Part shown: positions 49,018 to 59,834 of the stretch, piece by piece
Layout of the letters: every line of letters starts with the position of its first letter
Position numbering within the stretch: position 1 is the first letter of the stretch
Assembly: GCF_021390495.1 (NCBI RefSeq)
Contig: NZ_JAJEJP010000001.1
Span: 3,782,001-3,846,000 of the forward strand
Source of the DNA: Paraburkholderia sp. ZP32-5
Lineage (GTDB): Bacteria; Pseudomonadota; Gammaproteobacteria; Burkholderiales; Burkholderiaceae
Length of the DNA stretch: 64,000 nucleotides
Direction of reading: 5' to 3'
Notes under the pieces: model-generated
Told to the model about the DNA's origin: nothing
Database searches by the model: none
Seen by the model: the letters and a program-made list of their open reading frames with translations, nothing else
Translations under genes and position numbers: made by a program

Positions 49018-49710
49018 TCATCGTCGACGCGCGTTCGCACTCCGTTCGCGCAACCATACGATCAGGCGCCATCCGAGCAACGCGATCATGATCGCGCCGT
49101 AGATCTTTGGCAGCAGCAGGTCGTGCTTGCCTGCCTTCATCCACCAGAAATGCAGGATCGCGAGAGCACCAATCGGATAGATCGCGCGATGCAGCGTCTG
49201 CCAGCGGCGGCCAAGCTTGCGCACCATCGCGCGCGGCGACGTGACGGCAAGTGCGATCAGCAGCACGAACGCCGCGAAGCCGACGGTGATGAAGGGCCGC
49301 TTGCCGATGTCCTTCAGAATCTCCGCTAGATCGAACCACTTGTCGAACCACAGATAAGTGGTGAAATGCAGCGCCGCATAGAAGAACGTATAGAGGCCGA
49401 GCATGCGCCGAAACCGCACGAACGCCGCGATACCGGTGAGGCGGCGCAGCGGCGTCACGGCCAGCGTGATGCACAGGAACACGAGCGTCCATAGGCCCGT
49501 CGAGCGCGTGATGAACTCGATCGGATTCGCGCCGAGCCGGTCGGTGATGCCGAACAGCACGATGCGCGCGAGCGGATACAGCGCCGCGATGAATACCGCC
49601 ACTTTGACCGGCACGACCCAACGCGCGCCGCCGGCGGGCCGCCGCGCGCTCGCCGATGAAGCGCGCGCGGGATTCACGCGCGGGGTGGCCGATTGCATAT
49701 CGGAAGCCAT
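49018..49710 (-). CDS. msrQ: MsrQ, heme-binding membrane subunit of the MsrPQ repair system
   Basis: A 230-aa inner-membrane b-type cytochrome that passes respiratory-chain electrons to MsrP. It has a YedZ/FRD-like core of about six membrane segments, with the FRRMLGLYTFFYAALHFTTYL and WQTLHRAIYPIGALAILHFWW heme-ligand histidine regions. The first ~30 residues are a hydrophilic extension. It lies 9 bp downstream of msrP. Confidence 0.94.
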   Translation of the reverse strand: MASDMQSATPRVNPARASSASARRPAGGARWVVPVKVAVFIAALYPLARIVLFGITDRLGANPIEFITRSTGLWTLVFLCITLAVTPLRRLTGIAAFVRFRRMLGLYTFFYAALHFTTYLWFDKWFDLAEILKDIGKRPFITVGFAAFVLLIALAVTSPRAMVRKLGRRWQTLHRAIYPIGALAILHFWWMKAGKHDLLLPKIYGAIMIALLGWRLIVWLRERSANARRR

Positions 49711-49719
49711 CGTCGTGCC

Positions 49720-50715
49720 TCAGAAGTTCTTCTTCAGGTCCATGCCCTGGTACAGCGACGCAACCTGGTCACCATAGCCATTGAACATCAGCGTCTTGCG
49801 CTTCGGCGTGAAGAAACCGTCTTCGCCGATGCGCCGCTCGGTTGCCTGGCTCCAGCGCGGATGATCGACGTTCGGATTCACGTTCGAGTAGAAGCCGTAT
49901 TCGTTCGCCGCATAGGTGTTCCAGCTGGTCGGCGGCTGCTTTTCGACGAAGCGGATTTTCACCAGCGACTTCGCACTCTTGAAGCCGTACTTCCACGGCA
50001 CCACGACGCGCACCGGCGCGCCATTCTGGTTCGGCAGCACCTGGCCGTAGAGGCCCATCGTCAGCAGCGTCAGCGGATGCATCGCTTCGTCCATCCGCAG
50101 GCCTTCGGAATAGGGCCAGTCGAGCACCGGCGTCGATAGCCCGGGCATCTGCGACGGATCGGCGAGCGTGATGAACTGCACGTACTTCGCGTTGCCGGTC
50201 GGCTCAGCGCGCTTGATCAGCTCGGACAGCGACACGCCGATCCACGGGATCACCATCGACCATCCTTCGACGCAGCGCAGCCGGTACACGCGCTCTTCGA
50301 GCGGCGCGAGCTTCAGCAGTTCGTCGATGTCATACACCTTCGGGTTCTTGATCTCGCCTTCGACACTCACCTTCCACGGGCGCGGCCGCAGCGTGCCGGC
50401 GTTCTGCGCGGGGTCGGCTTTGTCGGTGCCGAACTCGTAGAAGTTGTTGTAGGTCGTGATGTCCTTGTACGGCGTGATCTTGTCCAGCGCGACGAACTTC
50501 GCGTTCGTTTTCGCCGCCAGCTTCTGCGCCTTCGGGTCCGGCGACGTATAAGCCGCCAGTGCCTCGCCGCTCACACCGATCAGGCTGCCGAGCGCCATCG
50601 CGCCGGCCGCCTGCAGGATGCGCCGGCGGTTCTCGAAAACGTGCTGCGGCGTGATTTCGCTGCGCGCAATGTCATCGCCGATCAGTTGAATTCTGTCGCT
50701 TCGCTTGATCCACAT
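49720..50715 (-). CDS. msrP: MsrP, periplasmic methionine-sulfoxide reductase catalytic subunit
   Basis: A 331-aa molybdopterin enzyme that repairs oxidised methionines in periplasmic proteins. A twin-arginine signal is visible ([17 protein letters not shown]) with Tat cleavage near EALAAY. The molybdenum-ligand Cys is in [15 protein letters not shown], followed by [21 protein letters not shown]. The ATG at 50713-50715 has AGGAG upstream; the frame extends 31 codons further without homology. In operon with msrQ. Confidence 0.95.
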   Translation of the reverse strand: MWIKRSDRIQLIGDDIARSEITPQHVFENRRRILQAAGAMALGSLIGVSGEALAAYTSPDPKAQKLAAKTNAKFVALDKITPYKDITTYNNFYEFGTDKADPAQNAGTLRPRPWKVSVEGEIKNPKVYDIDELLKLAPLEERVYRLRCVEGWSMVIPWIGVSLSELIKRAEPTGNAKYVQFITLADPSQMPGLSTPVLDWPYSEGLRMDEAMHPLTLLTMGLYGQVLPNQNGAPVRVVVPWKYGFKSAKSLVKIRFVEKQPPTSWNTYAANEYGFYSNVNPNVDHPRWSQATERRIGEDGFFTPKRKTLMFNGYGDQVASLYQGMDLKKNF

Positions 50716-50851
50716 CGTGCTGCTCCTTGCCGGCGCGCGCGTCTGGGCGCCGCGCAGGCCAATATTGATGATCGCTCGTTCCGGGGCGTCAGTCATCCGC
50801 GGGTACACAGGTAACGAACACCCTGGATGCGACGAATATTCCGGCTGCCAT

Positions 50852-50883
50852 AAAAAAACCGCCGGTGCGGAGCATCGGCGGTT
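50852..50883 (-). terminator. Intrinsic terminator after ccsB
   Basis: On the minus strand AACCGCCGATGC and GCACCGGCGGTT form a 12-bp stem with one G-T pair, followed by a T run of seven. It ends the cytochrome c maturation operon 26 bp after the ccsB stop. Confidence 0.9.
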
Positions 50884-50908
50884 ATTGGTCGGTTCAGCGC
50901 GACGAATC

Positions 50909-52129
50909 TTACAGCTTGCCGTAACTATGCAAGCCCGACAGGAACATGTTCACGCCAAGGAACGCGAAGGTGGTAACCAGCAGGCCGGTCAGTGCCCACC
51001 ATGCGGCCACTGCGCCGCGCAGCCCCTTCATCAGACGCATATGCAGCCAGGCCGCGTAATTCAGCCACACGATCAGCGCCCAGGTTTCCTTCGGGTCCCA
51101 GCTCCAGTAGCCGCCCCACGCTTCGGCGGCCCACAGCGCGCCGAGAATCGTCGCGATCGTGAAGAACGCGAAACCCACCGCGATCGATTTGTACATCACA
51201 TCGTCGAGCACTTCGAGCGCGGGCAGGCGGTCCGCCAGCACGCCGCGCTCCTTCGCCAGATACGCAACGCCAACCATCGCGGACAACGCAAAGCTGCCAT
51301 AGCCGATGAAGTTCGCTGGCACGTGGATCTTCATCCACCAGCTTTGCAGCGCCGGCACCAGCGGCTGGATCTGCTGCGCATCGCGCGCGACCGAGTACCA
51401 CATCAGGAAGCCGACGGCCGCGGCGATCACCAGCAGCACGAACGCGCCGAGCGCGCGCGTGTTGTAGTGCTGCTCGTAGTACAGATAGAACAGCGCGGTG
51501 ATCAGGCTGAACAGCACGAACACTTCATACAGATTCGAGATCGGAATATGGCCGACATCGGCGCCGATCAGGTACGACTCGTACCAGCGCACCATCAGGC
51601 CGACGAAGCCCATCAGCACCGCGGCCCACGTCATCTTCGAACCGATCGCGGCGCCAGTCGGCGAACGCGACAGCAGCGCGATCCAGTAGAACCCGGTCGC
51701 GAATACGAACAGCGCGCTCATCCACAGGATCGCGGACTGACTGGACAGGAAGTATTTGAGGAAGAACGCGTTGTCGGCACGGCTCAGATCGCCGTGGTAG
51801 ATCTGGATCGCCAGCAGCGACAGTGCGGCGATGCCCACCATCAGCGGGCGCACAGGCTTCCAGCGCCAGCCGAGCGTGACGAAAACCGGTACCGCGCACA
51901 CCAGTACCAGCTTGTCGTAGTAGTTCATGAACGGGTAGTAGCGCGCCAGCGCGAACCCGGCGCCCCCCACGAGCAGCAGGGCGAACACCCAGTCGACGAT
52001 GCCGAGCCGTTTCAGAAACGGCCGTTCGTCGTAGGGCAGAAGTTCGGGCATGCCGCCCGCGAATGCCTTGTCGGTACGCCGGGCAGGCGAAGAAGGCGAA
52101 GGGGATGAGGAAACCTGAGTCAAGTCCAT
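50909..52129 (-). CDS. ccsB: CcsB/ResC (CcsA-type), system II cytochrome c synthetase subunit
   Basis: A 406-aa multi-pass membrane protein. The heme-handling WWD motif is clear in [22 protein letters not shown], and conserved histidines flank it (VPANFIGYG region, HMRL). With ResB it exports heme and attaches it to apocytochromes c at the periplasmic side. The ATG at 52127-52129 (MDLTQVSSS) lies 4 bp after the resB stop. Naming of this subunit varies (CcsA, CcsB, ResC). Confidence 0.93.
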   Translation of the reverse strand: MDLTQVSSSPSPSSPARRTDKAFAGGMPELLPYDERPFLKRLGIVDWVFALLLVGGAGFALARYYPFMNYYDKLVLVCAVPVFVTLGWRWKPVRPLMVGIAALSLLAIQIYHGDLSRADNAFFLKYFLSSQSAILWMSALFVFATGFYWIALLSRSPTGAAIGSKMTWAAVLMGFVGLMVRWYESYLIGADVGHIPISNLYEVFVLFSLITALFYLYYEQHYNTRALGAFVLLVIAAAVGFLMWYSVARDAQQIQPLVPALQSWWMKIHVPANFIGYGSFALSAMVGVAYLAKERGVLADRLPALEVLDDVMYKSIAVGFAFFTIATILGALWAAEAWGGYWSWDPKETWALIVWLNYAAWLHMRLMKGLRGAVAAWWALTGLLVTTFAFLGVNMFLSGLHSYGKL

Positions 52130-52133
52130 GATC

Positions 52134-54341
52134 TTACCGGGTCGAATCCTGTGAGCTTGCGGACGACGCGCCTGCCCGAACGGGCGTGGCATCGGCGGCA
52201 TCGATGAGTTTCGCACCAAGCGCGGTGCCGACGGCTTCGCGTGTCTGGAGGAACTCTTTTTCGAAGTCGAGCGTCTTGCGCGCGCTCGACATCGCCATCA
52301 CGACGTTCGTGCCGTGGTCGGTATCCTTGAGCCAGAACCACAGGCGGCGCTCGCGGACGTAGAACATCGAAAAGATGCCTAAAACCAGCAGCAAGCTGCC
52401 AAGATACACGACTTTTTTGCCCGGCGCGCGCGTCAACTGAAATACCGAAGCTTGCACCTGCTTGAAGGAGTCAAGCTGCAAATAAACCGGCGATCCATAC
52501 AGAAAGCTGTCGGAAATCGCGTTCAGCGAACTCTGGATGAAGCGGCTCGCGTCCGGATTGGCCGGCGCGGCAGGCTCGCCAAGCTGCTGGCGCGACAGTT
52601 GCCACAGATCCCACGTCACGCCTTCCAGCATGCGCAGCAGCAGGGCCGCGGCCTTTTCCTGCTCGCCCTTGGGCACCGAATGATCGATAAAACCGGCGAT
52701 CGCCTGGAAGCCCCCGGGCGTTTCGCCGTTCGGCATCTTCATGCCGTTGTCGGCGCCCGCAAAGAGGGTCAGGACTCGCGACGCGCTTTCCTCGAGATGC
52801 TGCTGCAACTCGGGATTCGAGCCGGGCACCGAGCGCAGCGCGAACTGATGCGCCGCCGTTGCGCGCATCGCCGGATCTTCGAGCGTCGCGCGCAGGTTCA
52901 TCCATTCTTTGACTGTGCCACCGCTGTCGGCGGGAATGCGCAGGTAACGGAACGGGTCGTCGGGGTTCACGCGCATGCCGGCGAGGAACATCTTTTCGCC
53001 GTTGACGTCGACCGGCAGCATGTAGTTGTTGTATTCGCGCGCCTGGCCGTCCTTGCCGCGAATCTTGTATTGCACCGACGGACCGACATTGTGCAGATCG
53101 AGCGGGTTCGAAGTTTTCGCGCCGGAGCCGAGACGCTCGTCGAACGCTTCCTTCAACGAGTGCTGCGCGGCGACACCGCGGGTATCGTTCTGGCCTTTGC
53201 CGTTCGAGATGTTTTCGACGTTGATCGCGCGGAAATCGGTAAATTCGACGGTTTGGCCGTCGGCAAGCGGCGTGGCTGAACTCAACGGCGCGTTGCCGCC
53301 GATCGTGCCGCCGAACGGCGCGGGCTTCGCGCTCGGACCGGACATCGGGTACGCGCTCATCTGCATCTGCGAGCCGCCGTCCTGGAAGCTCGACTGGAAG
53401 ATCGACACGCCGTCGTATTCGAACGGCTTGTTGACCTCGACGCGCGCCGGCACGCGCGCGCCCGTCTTGTGATCGATCACGACGATGTCGCTCGCGAACA
53501 GCTTCGGCATGCCGGTCGTGTAGTAATCGACGATGAACTTCTTCAGCTCGATCGAAAACGGCAGATCCTGGATCATCGAGCCGTTCGGCTGGTTCAGGAT
53601 CGCGGTCGATACGTGCTGGCCTTCGGGCACCCACGCGTAACCGCGGAACGTCGGGTTCGATTGCGACAGACGATGGTCGGGCGAAATCTCGCTGATCACC
53701 GTGTTCGAGTTGATCGGCGATTTGTCGAACAGCCACATCTGCAGCTTGATCGGCAAGTTGCTGTCGAGCAGGCCGCCCAAGCAGATCACGACGATCGCGA
53801 GGTGCGCGGAGATGTAGCCGAACTTGGTCAGCGCGCCGCGCTTCGCGGCGATCAGCGTCGCGCCTTCCGACTCGCGCGTAACGAATTTGTAGCCGAGCTT
53901 CGCCGACAGTTTCGCGAGCAGCGCGGCCGTCTGCGGGCGCGTGGCGTGCACCGCGAATTCACCTTTGTGATGGAACGCGCGCAGGCTGCCTTCGCGGACC
54001 TTGTCCTTCCAGCTCTTCACATCGGCCAGCATCTTCGGCGCATTGCGGATCACGCACAGCGACACCGACACCATCAGAAAGCCGAGGATCAGCATGAACC
54101 ACCACGAGCTGTACACCGTGTACAGACTCAGCGCGCGGAAGATGTCCGCCCAGAACGGGCCGAACTGATTGACGTAGTTGGGATAGGGATCGTCCTGGGT
54201 CAGGACGGTACCGATGACGCTGGCGATCGACAGAATCACGAGCAGCGCGATAGCGAAACGCATCGAGCTCAGAAGCTCGATGGTGCTGCGCGTGACGCGA
54301 TTGCTCGACTTCGACTGCAGACCCGACGTGGTGACGCTCAT
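52134..54341 (-). CDS. resB: ResB (Ccs1-type), cytochrome c biogenesis protein
   Basis: A 735-aa membrane protein, the partner of CcsB in system II cytochrome c maturation. Membrane segments occur near residues 27-47, 83-103, 180-205 and before the C-terminus (VVYLGSLLLVLGIFSMFYV), with a large periplasmic domain between. The SSMRFAIALLVILSIASVIGTVLTQ start and RRLWFWLKD end are family features. It is followed within 4 bp by ccsB. Confidence 0.94.
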   Translation of the reverse strand: MSVTTSGLQSKSSNRVTRSTIELLSSMRFAIALLVILSIASVIGTVLTQDDPYPNYVNQFGPFWADIFRALSLYTVYSSWWFMLILGFLMVSVSLCVIRNAPKMLADVKSWKDKVREGSLRAFHHKGEFAVHATRPQTAALLAKLSAKLGYKFVTRESEGATLIAAKRGALTKFGYISAHLAIVVICLGGLLDSNLPIKLQMWLFDKSPINSNTVISEISPDHRLSQSNPTFRGYAWVPEGQHVSTAILNQPNGSMIQDLPFSIELKKFIVDYYTTGMPKLFASDIVVIDHKTGARVPARVEVNKPFEYDGVSIFQSSFQDGGSQMQMSAYPMSGPSAKPAPFGGTIGGNAPLSSATPLADGQTVEFTDFRAINVENISNGKGQNDTRGVAAQHSLKEAFDERLGSGAKTSNPLDLHNVGPSVQYKIRGKDGQAREYNNYMLPVDVNGEKMFLAGMRVNPDDPFRYLRIPADSGGTVKEWMNLRATLEDPAMRATAAHQFALRSVPGSNPELQQHLEESASRVLTLFAGADNGMKMPNGETPGGFQAIAGFIDHSVPKGEQEKAAALLLRMLEGVTWDLWQLSRQQLGEPAAPANPDASRFIQSSLNAISDSFLYGSPVYLQLDSFKQVQASVFQLTRAPGKKVVYLGSLLLVLGIFSMFYVRERRLWFWLKDTDHGTNVVMAMSSARKTLDFEKEFLQTREAVGTALGAKLIDAADATPVRAGASSASSQDSTR

Positions 54342-54361
54342 TCAAACTCCGACTGAACAGC

Positions 54362-54408
54362 AAAAAAGGGTGAAGGGCCGTCGCAGGCGCGACGCCCTCA
54401 CCCTTTTC
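54362..54408 (-). terminator. Intrinsic terminator after cytochrome c4
   Basis: On the minus strand AAAGGGTGAGGGCGTCGCG pairs with the downstream arm ending in TTCACCCTTTTTT with a small bulge. It separates the cytochrome c4 gene from resB. Confidence 0.85.
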
Positions 54409-54485
54409 TTGTTTTAACCGACCTCGCCGGGCCGGTTGCATTTCGTGCGCGGATCGCCTGACGCGGCCCGCTCAGTCCAAACCGC

Positions 54486-55139
54486 TTAATGCAGACCTGC
54501 GATGTAATCGGCAACCGCCTTGATCTCGTTGTCCGACAGACGTGATGCTATCGCATGCATCGCGTCGTTGTTGTTACGAGCACCAGGACCTTGTGTGAAC
54601 GCGGTCAACTGAGCGACCGTGTACTCGGCCCACTGGCCCGACAGCCGCGGAAACTGCGACGGGATGCCCTGCCCCGTCGGCCCGTGGCAGCTAGCACAGG
54701 CCGGCACGCCCCGATCCGCAATCCCGCCGCGATAGATCTGCTGACCGAGCGCAACGGTGTTCTTGTTGTGCGCGTAGCCTGGCTTTGGCGTCTGCGTCGA
54801 GAAATAGGCCGCAACGTTGATCATGTCCTGATCGGAAAGCGCGGCGGCCATGCCCGCCATGATCGCATTGTTGCGCGCGGGTTGTTTGGCACCTGGCTGA
54901 GTCTTGAAATCTCTGAGCTGCTTGACGAGATATTCCGGATGCTGGCCAGCCAGCTTCGGATACGCGCCGCCGGCACTGTTGCCGTCTGCCCCGTGACATG
55001 ACGCGCATACCTGCACCGCGATTGCCTGCCCCCGATTGATGTCCGGCTTTGCCGGTTCTGCTGCTCGTGCCTGAATTGCCAAACCTGAAAGACCTGCCGC
55101 TACATGAAGCACCATCAGAGTCTTGCACAGTCGATTCAT
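54486..55139 (-). CDS. Cytochrome c4-type diheme protein
   Basis: A 217-aa periplasmic electron carrier with two heme c sites, CASCHG near residue 45 and CASCHG near 145, each followed by a methionine-containing loop (IMAGMAAAL, AMHAIASRL). The signal peptide (about 1-26) ends AIQARAAEP. The ATG at 55137-55139 is preferred over a GTG two codons upstream. It is next to the system II cytochrome maturation genes that would attach its hemes, and divergent from engB. Confidence 0.95.
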   Translation of the reverse strand: MNRLCKTLMVLHVAAGLSGLAIQARAAEPAKPDINRGQAIAVQVCASCHGADGNSAGGAYPKLAGQHPEYLVKQLRDFKTQPGAKQPARNNAIMAGMAAALSDQDMINVAAYFSTQTPKPGYAHNKNTVALGQQIYRGGIADRGVPACASCHGPTGQGIPSQFPRLSGQWAEYTVAQLTAFTQGPGARNNNDAMHAIASRLSDNEIKAVADYIAGLH

Positions 55140-55176
55140 TCGCACACCCTGTCTCGTCTTTGTGGGATTTTAGAGG

Positions 55177-55186
55177 TTTTGCAAAA
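55177..55186. promoter_or_regulatory. Palindrome TTTTGCAAAA upstream of cytochrome c4
   Basis: A perfect 10-bp palindrome lies 38 bp before the cytochrome c4 ATG in the divergent engB region. It may be an operator or part of the promoter; symmetry is the only evidence. Confidence 0.3.
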
Positions 55187-55266
55187 TACGACGACGGCGA
55201 CCGAGTGACCGCCAGGAGCCGCCAAGGCACGTGGGGCCGGCCCCTCAGGTTTTCAGTAAACCATCG

Positions 55267-55278
55267 TATTGTACAATA
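55267..55278. promoter_or_regulatory. Palindrome TATTGTACAATA upstream of engB
   Basis: A perfect 12-bp AT-rich palindrome, about 80 bp before the engB ATG. It holds -10-like hexamers on both strands (TACAAT, and the same on the reverse), so it may be a bidirectional promoter core or a regulator site. Confidence 0.4.
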
Positions 55279-55360
55279 ACTCGCTAATCGCTAAGACGCC
55301 AGTCGGGCTTGACCCCGTTCCCTTTCCGGGCTGTCCGGCGTCTCCTATCTGGCCTCAATC

Positions 55361-56011
55361 ATGCCCTTCCTGCTCCACGAATCCCGCTTTTCCATCACCG
55401 TCAATCACCTGCGCGACTTGCCGGCCACCGCGCAACCCGAGATCGCATTCGCGGGGCGTTCGAACGCGGGCAAGTCGACCGCGATCAACTTGCTCTGCAA
55501 TCAGAAGCGCCTCGCGTTCGCCAGCAAGACGCCTGGCCGCACGCAGCACATCAACTATTTTTCGGTAGGCAAGGCGGACGAGCCGACCGCGTATCTTGTC
55601 GATCTGCCGGGTTACGGCTATGCGGAAGTGCCTGCGGCGGCAAAGGCTCACTGGGAAGCGCTGCTGTCCACGTATCTGCAATCGCGCTCGCAACTGCGCG
55701 GCATGATTCTGATGATGGATTCACGTCGCCCGCTGACTGAACTCGACCGGCGCATGATCGAGTGGTTCGCGCCGACCGGCAAGCCGATCCACACGCTGCT
55801 CACCAAATGCGACAAATTGACGCGCCAGGAAAGCGTGAACGCACTGCGCGCCACGCAGAAGGGACTGGCCGAATACCGCGCAGCGGGCTATCGCGGCGAA
55901 CTGACTGCGCAGTTGTTCTCGGCGCTCAAGCGCACCGGGCTCGACGAGGCCCACGAACTGATCGAGAGCTGGCTGATCCCCAAAGCGGCGGATGCAACGG
56001 ACCAAGCCTGA
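55361..56011 (+). CDS. engB: EngB/YihA, ribosome-biogenesis GTPase
   Basis: A 216-aa TrmE-Era-EngA-EngB-like GTPase needed for large-subunit assembly and often essential. Motifs G1 GRSNAGKST (near residue 31), G2 [13 protein letters not shown]3 [10 protein letters not shown] and G4 TKCDKL are intact. Its ATG at 55361 has no strong Shine-Dalgarno. Divergent from cytochrome c4; the small-RNA candidate downstream is convergent with it. Confidence 0.96.
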   Translation: MPFLLHESRFSITVNHLRDLPATAQPEIAFAGRSNAGKSTAINLLCNQKRLAFASKTPGRTQHINYFSVGKADEPTAYLVDLPGYGYAEVPAAAKAHWEALLSTYLQSRSQLRGMILMMDSRRPLTELDRRMIEWFAPTGKPIHTLLTKCDKLTRQESVNALRATQKGLAEYRAAGYRGELTAQLFSALKRTGLDEAHELIESWLIPKAADATDQA

Positions 56012-56100
56012 ATCGCTCGCAAAGTGAACATATCGACCGGCGCCGGAAGATCGTGCGCTGCCGGTGAACGTGTATCGGACTTCACTTTCCGTCCGCACAT

Positions 56101-56206
56101 AAAAAAACCCGCCGCTTGAACGGCGGGTCAAACAGCCTAATCGAAAAAACGACAGGCACCCGCTCAGGGAGGAGAAGCGGGGAGGTCAGCGCCAAGCGCC
56201 TTGCTC
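56101..56206 (-). ncRNA. Candidate Spot 42/ErsA-position small RNA
   Basis: About 105 nt on the minus strand, between the plus-strand genes engB and hemB. In RNA order it has: (1) hairpin 56181-56159, a CCCGCU/AGCGGG stem with an 11-nt loop containing CUCCUCCC; (2) hairpin 56157-56135, GCCU/AGGC plus UCG/CGA, with a U6 loop; (3) terminator 56128-56107, an ACCCGCCG/CGGCGGGT stem followed by seven U. No ORF is credible within it. The terminator points away from both neighbouring genes' direction, so it needs a minus-strand transcript. Lying beside engB and convergent with it matches Spot 42 of E. coli; ErsA of Pseudomonas also lies beside engB. Homology is not shown, only position and architecture. 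The 5' end is estimated. Confidence 0.65.
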
Positions 56207-56210
56207 GATC

Positions 56211-57297
<1,087 letters not shown>

Positions 57298-57344
57298 GCC
57301 GGTCCGCGGTCTAACGCGGGGCTGCGCCATCCAACGTGGCGCTG

Positions 57345-57388
57345 AAAAAACGGAGGCTAGACCTTGCGGGTCTAGCCTCCGTTTTTTA
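57345..57388. terminator. Bidirectional intrinsic terminator between hemB and dsbD
   Basis: AAAAAACGGAGGCTAGACC pairs perfectly with GGTCTAGCCTCCGTTTTTT around a 5-nt loop, giving a 19-bp arm with T runs on both strands. It ends the convergent hemB and dsbD transcripts. Confidence 0.93.
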
Positions 57389-57446
57389 ATGCTGGCCTTC
57401 GCAATGCGGCGTTTGAAGCGTGCAAAGCTACGTCGCGCTGCTCCGA

Positions 57447-59321
57447 CTACACCTTCGGCGCATTTGCACGATCCAGCGTACGCAGGAATTTATCCGCCGA
57501 TTCGTACCCGACGACCCGCAGTACCTCCTTGCCGCTCTGGTCGAAGAAAATGATGCCCGGCGGCCCGAACAGATTGAAACGCTTGAGCAGCGCCTGATCG
57601 TCGGAATTGTTCGCGGAGACATCGGCGCGCAGCAGGTTCATCTGCTTCAGCTTCGCCTGGACACGCGGATCACTGAAGGTGAATTTTTCCATTTCCTTGC
57701 AGCTCACGCACCAGTCCGCGTAGAAGTCGAGCATCGCGGGCTGAGCGGCCGTTTTGACCGCCTGGTCGAGCTGGTCGGTCGAACGCACCCGGGCGAACGT
57801 CAGGTCGCTCTGTGGGGCCGTTCCTGCGACACCAGCTGTATCCGCGGCACTCGCCGCCGGGCCGCCGCGAGCGGCGAGTACCGCGAGCGGCCGCAGTGGA
57901 TCCGACGATCCCGCCGCGAGGCCGACCAGCAGTGCCGCAGCCCAGACGGTCATGATCACGCCGACCGCGCGGCCGAGCCCGCGCCATACCGACCCACCAG
58001 CGACTGGCGTCGAGAACAGGCCAAGTGCAGCAGCGGCGATCAGCAGCCACAGTGCGCTCAACAGCATCGTCGGGGCGCCGCCAAGCACCGGCCAGACGAT
58101 CCACAGCGCCGCGCCGAGCAACACGACGCCAAAGAAGACCTTTACGCTGTCCATCCACGCGCCCGCGCGCGGCAGTAGCGTACCGGCGCCGAGACCGATG
58201 ATCAGCAGCGGCACACCCAGGCCCATACCCATTGAGAACAGCGCCGCACCGCCAAGCACCGCATTGCCGGTATGCGCGATGAACGCAAGCACCGCAAAAA
58301 GCGGCGCGGTCATGCAGGCGCCGACCACCAGCGCCGACAGCGCGCCCATCACGGCAACCGCCGTGAACTTGCCGCCTGAGCGGCCTGACGATGCTTGCGA
58401 CATGCGGTCGCGCCAGCGCGCCGGCAACTCGATGTCGACGCCCGCGATCAGCAGCAGCGCGAAAATCGTCAGCAACACCCCGAACGCGCCAAGCACCCAA
58501 GGGTTCTGCAGCCACGCGCCAAGACTCTGCCCGACAAGCGCCGCGGCGACGCCAAGCACCGTGTACACGAGCGCCATGCCAATCACGTACGCAAGTGACA
58601 GCGAGAAACCACGCCCACGTGTGACCCGTGCCCCCTCGCCGATGATGATCGCCGACAGGATCGGGATCATCGGATACGAACACGGCAGCAGACTAAGAAT
58701 CGCGCCGGCGACGAAATAAAGACCGACGATCGAGAAGAACCCGCCACGCTGCAGCAGCGACTGCGCATAGTCGGCACTGGTGGCGCGCTCGTACCAAGGC
58801 TCATCGTCCTGCGCGGACTGTTGCTTGGTTGCGGGCGCCGTTGCGTTTCCGGCGGGTTGCAACGCGGCACCGCTCACGTGGTACACGCGCTCCATCGGCG
58901 GATAGCAGATGCCGGCGTCAGCACAGCCCTGCGATGTCACCGCGAGATCGAATGGGCCGGTTGCCTGCTTAACCGGGATTCGAATCGTCAACTCGTTGCG
59001 ATACGTCTCGACATTCTTGTTGAACGTCTGATCGAATTTGACGTGACCGGGCGGCAGTTGTGGCTCCCCGATCGTGGTGGTGCCGTTGCGCGTCGCGAAT
59101 GCGAAACGCTCCCGGTACATGTAGTAGCCGTCCGCGATCTTGTAAGTGACGTCGACCTCGCCCGGCTTTTCTGTCGCGCTGAATTTGAAGGCGACGTCGG
59201 GGTCGAGGAAGTCGTCCGCGGCGCGTGCAAGCGTGCCGATTTGCATCAGCATCAGGCATGCAAGCAGGAAGAACACCGTGCGCAGCACGGCGCGCACGCG
59301 CTGGTCGAGGCCGTTAAACAT
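57447..59321 (-). CDS. dsbD: DsbD, thiol:disulfide interchange protein
   Basis: A 624-aa inner-membrane reductase that carries electrons from cytoplasmic thioredoxin to periplasmic DsbC and cytochrome maturation. Order: signal (about 1-35, ending LARAAD), N-terminal DsbD-alpha domain with the Cys pair in TSQGCADAGICYPPM, eight-helix membrane domain with redox cysteines in LPCSYPMIPIL and VVGACMTAPLF, and a C-terminal thioredoxin domain with WCVSCKEME. The start is the ATG at 59319-59321, overlapping the cutA end by 8 bp. Confidence 0.95.
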   Translation of the reverse strand: MFNGLDQRVRAVLRTVFFLLACLMLMQIGTLARAADDFLDPDVAFKFSATEKPGEVDVTYKIADGYYMYRERFAFATRNGTTTIGEPQLPPGHVKFDQTFNKNVETYRNELTIRIPVKQATGPFDLAVTSQGCADAGICYPPMERVYHVSGAALQPAGNATAPATKQQSAQDDEPWYERATSADYAQSLLQRGGFFSIVGLYFVAGAILSLLPCSYPMIPILSAIIIGEGARVTRGRGFSLSLAYVIGMALVYTVLGVAAALVGQSLGAWLQNPWVLGAFGVLLTIFALLLIAGVDIELPARWRDRMSQASSGRSGGKFTAVAVMGALSALVVGACMTAPLFAVLAFIAHTGNAVLGGAALFSMGMGLGVPLLIIGLGAGTLLPRAGAWMDSVKVFFGVVLLGAALWIVWPVLGGAPTMLLSALWLLIAAAALGLFSTPVAGGSVWRGLGRAVGVIMTVWAAALLVGLAAGSSDPLRPLAVLAARGGPAASAADTAGVAGTAPQSDLTFARVRSTDQLDQAVKTAAQPAMLDFYADWCVSCKEMEKFTFSDPRVQAKLKQMNLLRADVSANNSDDQALLKRFNLFGPPGIIFFDQSGKEVLRVVGYESADKFLRTLDRANAPKV

Positions 59322-59646
59322 GGAGAGGACGTTGGGTTTCAGCGGTGATCCATTGGCCGTACGCGGCGGACGCCGTCGCTTGCCAACAGAGGATTTCCGG
59401 CGTGTCGTAGGGATGGTGCGCCTGAATGTATTGCTCGAGTTCGAGCGCGCGAGCGGCGCTGGTCTTGAACAGCAATTGGACTTCCTGCGCGGTTTCGATT
59501 GCGCCTTGCCAGTGATAACTCGACTGCACAGCGCCCAATTGGGTAACGCACGCACAGAGCCGTGCGGCTAGCGCGTCTGTGGCGAGCTTCTGTGCGCACG
59601 CGACATCTGGCACCGTCGTCAGCATCAAGGTCACATTCACACTCAC
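59314..59646 (-). CDS. cutA: CutA1-family divalent-cation tolerance protein
   Basis: A 110-aa trimeric ferredoxin-like protein. Family motifs are LMLTTVPDVACAQKLATDALAARLCACV, VQSSYHWQGAIETAQEVQLLFKT and HPYDTPEILCWQ. Two GTG starts are available. I chose 59644-59646 because GGAG lies seven nt upstream and family proteins begin close to this point; the GTG at 59689-59691 would add 15 residues. It precedes dsbD, a pairing common in proteobacteria. Confidence 0.9.
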   Translation of the reverse strand: MSVNVTLMLTTVPDVACAQKLATDALAARLCACVTQLGAVQSSYHWQGAIETAQEVQLLFKTSAARALELEQYIQAHHPYDTPEILCWQATASAAYGQWITAETQRPLHV

Positions 59647-59788
59647 AACATGCTCCGGCGATGCGCCATTCAGATGCCGATATCGTATCACTTGGCCCTG
59701 TCGGCCCGCAGACAGCCACGCGACGCAAATGCGGGGCTTGGCTACGTGGAGGCGCGTCTGTCCTTGTTAAGGCAATGCATCCAAAAAC

Positions 59789-59820
59789 AAAAAAGCCAGG
59801 CGTCGCGCCTGGCTTTTTTT
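59789..59820. terminator. Intrinsic terminator after rplQ
   Basis: GCCAGGCG (59795-59802) pairs with CGCCTGGC (59806-59813), flanked by A6 and T7, so the minus-strand transcript ends in a T run. It closes the ribosomal-protein operon 15 bp after rplQ. Confidence 0.92.
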
Positions 59821-59834
59821 GAAGCTAAGAAAGC

